Below, in pieces: positions 58,913-64,000 of a stretch of 64,000 nt of DNA (position 1 is the stretch's first letter; the number at the start of each line of letters is the position of its first letter). A model generated the notes under the pieces. That model saw only the letters and a program-made list of their open reading frames with translations, did no database searches and was not told the DNA's origin. The DNA comes from Prevotella sp. GTDB taxonomy: Bacteria; Bacteroidota; Bacteroidia; Bacteroidales; Bacteroidaceae. The stretch is from assembly GCA_022511065.1 (NCBI GenBank), contig JAFLSG010000006.1, positions 1-64,000 on the forward strand, written 5' to 3'. The position numbers and the translations under genes are program-made.

Positions 58913-59986
58913 TCAATACTCAACATACGGCAATAGCCGGTCTATTGCCTCCTGTGTGAAATCCTCCAAGAGACTCAAGTCATTCAGGCTCTTGAGCGCA
59001 CCGCGCAGACGGCGATAGTCAGTGATTGCACGCGCCTGATAATAACTGACATAAGGATGCCGTTTCAGTTCATTAAGTGTCAGCCGATTCACGTTCAGGC
59101 GGCGGGGATTCGGATTGCTGACGCGCAGATATTTCTTGGCATCGGCAGGAAAATCCTCGATTTCATCGAGTTGATTGATATCTACATAACCTCCCAAACG
59201 CTCACCATATTCCACTATCTTCCGCGCAAAATAAGACCCGATGCCAGGCACTCTTTTCAGTTCTGCGGTGTCAGCGGTGTTGAGAATCACGTATTCGCCC
59301 TCCTTGATTTTCTTTGGATAACGAGCGGTATGCTGCGCAGAATTATTAGCGGCTGACATTCCCTCCCCTTTAATCAATGTAGCCGCAGGACGATAATCTT
59401 CGGAAATGCGGATATAGGGAGCCAACTCACGGTATTGCTTGACAGTCAATCCATAAAGCTTAGCGAAGTCGGTAGGCTTCTGATAGACTCCCCCAGCAGC
59501 ACGATAGCGGTAGATGGCACGAACTTGCCACGGCTTTAAGCCAAGACGAAGCAATTGGGTGCTATCAGCCGTATTGGGGTCAAAGGGGAAACGCTCAGCA
59601 TGCGGTCGATTTGCCGACTTGTCATCATAATTGCCCGTTTTACCGCCATAATCTCCCATTTCATCGGGATAATCAGCATTGCCATTAGCATAAAACGAGT
59701 GGTTGTTGGAATAAGAGGACGGGCTATCGTAATAACCAGCCTTGTTATGCGCATAAGATGCCTGATTATCAGAATAAGATGCCCGGTTATTGCGATAAGC
59801 AGCATGGGCATCAGCCCCATTGGCAATATTGGCATAGCCAAGGCTATCCTCTTCGCCCGCAAAGCCAGTCATATCGTTCTCTTCGCCCATAAAGAAAATG
59901 ACGCAAAAAGCCGCGGCAAGCATACCAAGCAGCGTAAGAATCACTTTGCGGTCGGACTTCTGAAGATAGAAGAAGTCGCGAATCAT
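58913..59986 (-). CDS. ComEA-like helix-hairpin-helix protein with N-terminal TM and 7-aa repeat linker
   Basis: FDPNTADSTQLLRLGLKPWQVRAIYRYRAAGGVYQKPTDFAKLYGL; LNTADTAELKRVPGIGSYFARKIVEYGERLGGYVDINQL; third HhH at C-terminus. Confidence 0.85.
   Translation of the reverse strand: MIRDFFYLQKSDRKVILTLLGMLAAAFCVIFFMGEENDMTGFAGEEDSLGYANIANGADAHAAYRNNRASYSDNQASYAHNKAGYYDSPSSYSNNHSFYANGNADYPDEMGDYGGKTGNYDDKSANRPHAERFPFDPNTADSTQLLRLGLKPWQVRAIYRYRAAGGVYQKPTDFAKLYGLTVKQYRELAPYIRISEDYRPAATLIKGEGMSAANNSAQHTARYPKKIKEGEYVILNTADTAELKRVPGIGSYFARKIVEYGERLGGYVDINQLDEIEDFPADAKKYLRVSNPNPRRLNVNRLTLNELKRHPYVSYYQARAITDYRRLRGALKSLNDLSLLEDFTQEAIDRLLPYVEY
59609..59797 (-). repeat. Nine 21-bp units encoding Y-x-[DN]-[NK]-x-[AP]-S heptads within the ComEA-like gene
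   Basis: YRNNRAS YSDNQAS YAHNKAG YYDSPSS YSNNHSF YANGNAD YPDEMGD YGGKTGN YDDKSAN. Confidence 0.85.
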
Positions 59987-61335
59987 AGAATCCCGAACTG
60001 ATGGAGGAAAATCATGATGATGCACGCGGGAACGACAAACCTGACGGCAAAGAGCCACGCCGTGAAGAAAATCTCTTTAATCGTGCTGTTATTCGTGAAT
60101 TCATCGTGAACTAATCGGCGATTGGCAAACCATCCGAGTAGGATGCTCGTCAAGAAAGCACCCGCAGGCAGCATCAGTTGGGCGGTAAGGAAATCGCAGA
60201 AGTCCATCAGCGACATTCCAAACACTTGCAGGTCCGAATATGCGCCTACGGAGAGGGAGCAGAAGATGCTGATGACCGCGCAGACAATCGTCAGAATCCA
60301 AGCCGCTTTCCGCCGAGGTTGCTGAAGTTCTTCATGAAAGAACGCAGTGCCTATCTCGTGCATCGAGATGGTGGAGGTAAGTGCCGCGAAAACCAAGAGG
60401 GCGTAGAAAAGGATGGAAATCGCGTAGCCAACAACGGGCCAATTTCCAAATGCCTGTTGGAATACGTTGGGCAGGGTGATGAATATCAGCGAGGGACCGC
60501 TATCGGGCTGCACACCCACGGAGAAGGCTGCGGGGAAAATCATCAATCCCGCAAGAATGGCGATGGCGGAGTCAAGCAGGGCTATCTGGCCTGCAGACTT
60601 CAGCAGATTCGTATCTTTCTTGAAATAAGAGGCGTAAGTGCAGAGGCATGCCGTTCCCAAACTAAGGGAGAAGAATGCCTGACCCAATGCCTCTAAGAAC
60701 ACATTACCGCTAACTTTCGAAAAGTCGGGCTTCAAAAGGAATTCAATACCCTTCCCCGAACCGGGAAGCATACAGGAGGCAACCACGAGTATCACCAAAA
60801 GCAGCAAAAGCAAGGGCATCAGCAATTTAGAGGCCCGCTCGATTCCCTTATTCACGCCGCACGACACCACGAAATGGGTTATCAATACGAATCCGACCGC
60901 CCACAGGCAGGGACTGAGAGCATCGCTTGAGAACGTGACGAAATAGTCCTTGACATATTGGGCATCACCATTCAGATTTCCAGCCACCGAGGCAAACAGA
61001 TATTGCAGGCACCACCCCGCCACGACGGCATAGAATCCGAGAATAATGGTGGAGGTGAGGATACCAAGATAGCCGATGAAACGCCAGTTTTTGCCGCCGA
61101 TGCTCCCATAGGCACGCGCCGCGTTAGACTGCGCATGCCGTCCCACGATGAACTCGCCAATCATGCCGGGAATGCCCAGGAGGAACACACAGGCGAAATA
61201 GATGAGGATAAAAACGCCTCCCCCATTCTGTCCCGCCATAAAGGGGAATCTCCATACATTGCCCAGACCTACCGCCGAGCCTGCCGTCGCCAAGACTATC
61301 GCCAACTTGCTGCCAAAAACGCCTCTGTTCTCCAT
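59983..61335 (-). CDS. Neurotransmitter:sodium symporter (SNF) family transporter
   Basis: FGSKLAIVLATAGSAVGLGNVWRFPFMAGQNGGGVFILIYF; FFSLSLGTACLCTYASYF. Confidence 0.93.
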   Translation of the reverse strand: MENRGVFGSKLAIVLATAGSAVGLGNVWRFPFMAGQNGGGVFILIYFACVFLLGIPGMIGEFIVGRHAQSNAARAYGSIGGKNWRFIGYLGILTSTIILGFYAVVAGWCLQYLFASVAGNLNGDAQYVKDYFVTFSSDALSPCLWAVGFVLITHFVVSCGVNKGIERASKLLMPLLLLLLVILVVASCMLPGSGKGIEFLLKPDFSKVSGNVFLEALGQAFFSLSLGTACLCTYASYFKKDTNLLKSAGQIALLDSAIAILAGLMIFPAAFSVGVQPDSGPSLIFITLPNVFQQAFGNWPVVGYAISILFYALLVFAALTSTISMHEIGTAFFHEELQQPRRKAAWILTIVCAVISIFCSLSVGAYSDLQVFGMSLMDFCDFLTAQLMLPAGAFLTSILLGWFANRRLVHDEFTNNSTIKEIFFTAWLFAVRFVVPACIIMIFLHQFGIL

Positions 61336-61343
61336 AGCCTAAT

Positions 61344-62723
61344 TTACAGAAGTCCGAATTGATGCAGGAAAATGAACAAGATGCAAAGCGGGCAGATGTA
61401 CTTCACCAGGAAAAGATAGAAATGGAACATCGCACCATTACGCAGAGTCCCCCAGTTGGTAAACTCATTGCGCACAATCTTGTGAGGGGCAAACCAGCCG
61501 ATGAAGATGCAGGTCAAAAAACCCACCAACGGCAAGAACAACTGACCCGTCACGAAATCGAACAAATCAAAGAGCGACTTGCCGAACAATTCCAGATATC
61601 TCCATGCACCCAAAGACAACGAGCAGACCGAACCCATGACCAATGTCGCCAAGGACACCATCAAAGCTGCCTTCTTGCGGGTTATCTTCATCTCCTCGTG
61701 CAGGAAAGCCGTACTCACCTCATGGAGTGATATCAGCGAGGTCAATGCCGCCAACGACAGCAGAGCATAGAACAGCAAGGAAATCACATAACCAAGCGTA
61801 GGATTGCCCCCGAATGCCTGTTGGAATACGTTGGGCAGGGTGATGAATATCAGTGAAGGCCCGCTATCGGGACTCACACCCACAGAGAAGGCGGCGGGGA
61901 AAATCAATAGTCCCGCCAAGATAGCCACGATGAAATCGATGATTCCTATCTGCACCGCCGACATCGTAAGATTGGTATGGCGTGAGAAATAGCTCGCGTA
62001 TGTGCAAATACAACCCATTGCGATGCTGAGGGAGTAGAATGACTGTCCGAGAGCCGCCAGGAATACATCACCCGTAATCTTTGAGAAGTCGGGCTTGAAC
62101 AGGAACTCAATGCCCTTGTCCGCATTGGGCAGCATACACGATGCCACGACGATAATCAGCAATAATATAAATAAGGTGGGCATCAACATCTTGGAAGCCC
62201 GCTCAATACCATCGCGCACACCATGCTCGATAATCAGAAAGGTGGTCAGTATGATGATGAAAGTCCAGAATATCGGCTTCACGGGATCTTGCGAGAAGGT
62301 GGCGAAATAAGAGGTTACATATTCCGGATTGCCCTGTAACTTACCGAATAGCGAAGCCCAGATGTATTCAAGGCACCACCCGGACACTACTGCATAGTAA
62401 CCAGTAATAAGAAATCCCGTCAGCACACCCATATATCCGATAACCGACCACATCGAATTGCCGGACATTCTGCGGAAAGCCCTCGCCGTGTTCGACTTGC
62501 CATGACGGCCAATGATGAACTCGCTGATCATGCAGGGAATGCCCAGCAGCAGAATGCAGAACACGTAGATGATGATGAATACGGCGCCGCCGTTCTCGCC
62601 TGCCATATATGGGAAGCGCCATATATTGCCCAAGCCCACTGCTGAACCTGCAGTGGCCAAGATGACGCCAAGCTTACTCCCGAAACTCGCCCTTTCCAAT
62701 TTTGCCATAGGTACTTTTTTCAT
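61344..62723 (-). CDS. Neurotransmitter:sodium symporter (SNF) family transporter, tandem paralogue
   Basis: FGSKLGVILATAGSAVGLGNIWRFPYMAGENGGAVFIIIY; minus TACTTTTG at 62741..62734. Confidence 0.93.
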   Translation of the reverse strand: MKKVPMAKLERASFGSKLGVILATAGSAVGLGNIWRFPYMAGENGGAVFIIIYVFCILLLGIPCMISEFIIGRHGKSNTARAFRRMSGNSMWSVIGYMGVLTGFLITGYYAVVSGWCLEYIWASLFGKLQGNPEYVTSYFATFSQDPVKPIFWTFIIILTTFLIIEHGVRDGIERASKMLMPTLFILLLIIVVASCMLPNADKGIEFLFKPDFSKITGDVFLAALGQSFYSLSIAMGCICTYASYFSRHTNLTMSAVQIGIIDFIVAILAGLLIFPAAFSVGVSPDSGPSLIFITLPNVFQQAFGGNPTLGYVISLLFYALLSLAALTSLISLHEVSTAFLHEEMKITRKKAALMVSLATLVMGSVCSLSLGAWRYLELFGKSLFDLFDFVTGQLFLPLVGFLTCIFIGWFAPHKIVRNEFTNWGTLRNGAMFHFYLFLVKYICPLCILFIFLHQFGLL

Positions 62724-62781
62724 AATTCCGTTGCAAAAGTATAAAATATTTCTTACTTTTGCATCCAAATAGAAAGTAAAT

Positions 62782-63174
62782 ATGATTTTTTTGCTGCAAA
62801 CTATCAAAAAGTACCCTGTCTCATCCGTACTTTTCGCGATAATCTGGTATTTGTCATTCTTCACACCGCCCCAAACGGAACTTAACGATGTGGCATTCAT
62901 TGACAAATGGGTACACATCATCATGTATGGAGGCACATGCATAGTATTATGGATAGAATACACCCGCAAGCACCTCACCGCCGATTACGGGAAACTATTC
63001 CTTTGGGCTTGGTTGGCACCAATCCTTATGAGTGGCATCATCGAACTGCTACAAGAATACTGCACAAACGGCAGGCGCACAGGGGATTGGCTTGATATGG
63101 CAGCCAATGCCGCGGGAGTGACACTCGCCGCCGTTATCGGTTTGTTGATTCTCCGCTTTCGCGCCAAGTACTGA
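62782..63174 (+). CDS. VanZ-family protein
   Basis: Four predicted TM helices; DKWVHIIMYGGTCIVLW; GIIELLQEYCTNGRRTGDWLDMAANAAG; TACTTTTG at 62754-62761. Confidence 0.82.
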   Translation: MIFLLQTIKKYPVSSVLFAIIWYLSFFTPPQTELNDVAFIDKWVHIIMYGGTCIVLWIEYTRKHLTADYGKLFLWAWLAPILMSGIIELLQEYCTNGRRTGDWLDMAANAAGVTLAAVIGLLILRFRAKY

Positions 63175-63634
63175 AAGGGTGCTTCAAGAGGTGTGAATTG
63201 TAATATCTGCGGTCACCCGTCACTTCACGACCGATGAAACCAGGCTTTTCAAAGGGCTCATCCTCAGATTGCAACTCAACTTCGGCAATCACAAGCCCCT
63301 CATTCTCACCGTAAAATTCATCCACTTCAAACGTATGGCTTCCGCTTTTCACAAGAAAGCGGGTCTTGTCAATCATTCCAGGCTCGCAGAGTTTCAACAA
63401 TTGCTCGGCCTCATCAAGCAGAATCTCCTTTTCAAACTCATAGCGGCTAAGCCCTTTTTCATCAGAAGCCCCTTTGATGGTCAGATAGCCCTTATCGTCA
63501 CGAATACGCACGCGGACGGTGCGACCACGCTCACTACAAATATATCCTTGCTTGATGCGGCTACTACTAAAAGCTTCTCGCCTGTAACCATCGTTACAAA
63601 CGAGAAACTTCCTTTCAATCTCCAAGCCGCTCAT
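63134..63634 (-). CDS. CYTH-domain protein
   Basis: MSGLEIERKFLV; IKQGYICSERGRTVRVRIRDDKGYLTIKG; EVDEFYGENEGLVIAEVEL. Confidence 0.9.
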   Translation of the reverse strand: MSGLEIERKFLVCNDGYRREAFSSSRIKQGYICSERGRTVRVRIRDDKGYLTIKGASDEKGLSRYEFEKEILLDEAEQLLKLCEPGMIDKTRFLVKSGSHTFEVDEFYGENEGLVIAEVELQSEDEPFEKPGFIGREVTGDRRYYNSHLLKHPFSTWRESGESTNR

Positions 63635-63774
63635 CAAACGACGTAAACAGAGAAGATGACGAACGCAATAGCCAATACGACTAACACGCCGAATATCCAA
63701 TTCAAGACTTTCTTGCCACTCTCCTCTTGTTTCTTCTCGTAAGCGACACGCTTCGCATTACCTTTCTTGCTCAT
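63634..63774 (-). CDS. 46-aa single-TM small protein (not in ORF track)
   Basis: MSKKGNAKRVAYEKKQEESGKKVLNWIFGVLVVLAIAFVIFSVYVV; TGATG overlap with the CYTH start. Confidence 0.65.
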   Translation of the reverse strand: MSKKGNAKRVAYEKKQEESGKKVLNWIFGVLVVLAIAFVIFSVYVV

Positions 63775-63794
63775 AATCGTTGTTTTTATGGTTA

Positions 63795-64000
63795 TTATTT
63801 ATCTTCGTCATTCACGGGGAATTCCATCAGGTAAGACTTGATGAAGTCATCGATGCCGCCATCCATCACCCCATCCACATCCGTGGTCTGGTAGTTGGTG
63901 CGATGATCTTTCACGCGACGGTCGTCAAACACATACGAGCGTATCTGGCTGCCCCACTCTATCTTCTTCTTGCCTGCCTCAATTTTCGCCTGTGCTTCCA
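63795..64000 (-). CDS. prfB: Peptide chain release factor 2, C-terminal part (runs off the window)
   Basis: ...[51 protein letters not shown]. Confidence 0.93.
   Translation of the reverse strand, partial: EAQAKIEAGKKKIEWGSQIRSYVFDDRRVKDHRTNYQTTDVDGVMDGGIDDFIKSYLMEFPVNDEDK

Noticed and set aside
61344-62978. Extended 544-aa start for the second NSS transporter
   Set aside because: The extra N-terminus crosses the divergent promoter region (minus TACTTTTG at 62741..62734) and is not conserved with the tandem paralogue; start near 62723 or 62708 preferred.
1-64000. Prophage, integrative element, insertion sequence or classical defence island
   Set aside because: No transposase, integrase, relaxase, phage structural, restriction-modification or toxin-antitoxin genes recognised in the ORFs; gene content is mostly core metabolism.

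Overview
Chromosomal window with Bacteroidales character: Prevotella-like protein families, TAnnTTTG-type -7 promoter elements, SusC/SusD genes, and arginine synthesis through an acylornithine transcarbamylase. Most of it is core metabolism. Main blocks are: a probable rRNA-operon leader at the left edge (minus strand); argR-GNAT-argG-argC-argD-proC; folP-cdaA; pta-ackA; a tandem pair of CotH-type lipoproteins; a sugar kinase; lpxH; a ThiD-like/AraC fusion next to pdxS-pdxT; radC; a GT2; efp; rpmH (absent from the ORF track); a PASTA protein; rluD-like; ddl; an acyltransferase; a SusC/SusD/SusE-like locus; three paralogous pairs of a DUF6057-like membrane protein plus a CxNCH-motif beta-propeller lipoprotein; ltaE; argF'-proA-proB; an acyl-CoA synthetase with a cupin-XRE regulator; murF; a pectinesterase; tRNA-Pro; a tatA-tatC-(NapH/NapG-like fusion)-(Tat-signal aldo/keto reductase) operon; a ComEA-like protein; two NSS transporters; VanZ; CYTH; and the 3' end of prfB. 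The best candidates for undescribed biology are (1) the three DUF6057/CxNCH-propeller cassettes downstream of SusCDE, (2) the ThiD-like/AraC fusion that lacks the GTGC catalytic segment and sits beside pdxST, (3) the CotH kinase / apparent pseudokinase pair, (4) the Fe-S fusion with an internal Tat-like signal beside tatAC, and (5) several dispersed 21-22 bp periodic repeat families, one of which occurs both upstream of genes and as a heptapeptide repeat inside a protein. All product calls come from reading motifs and recalling families; no database search was run.
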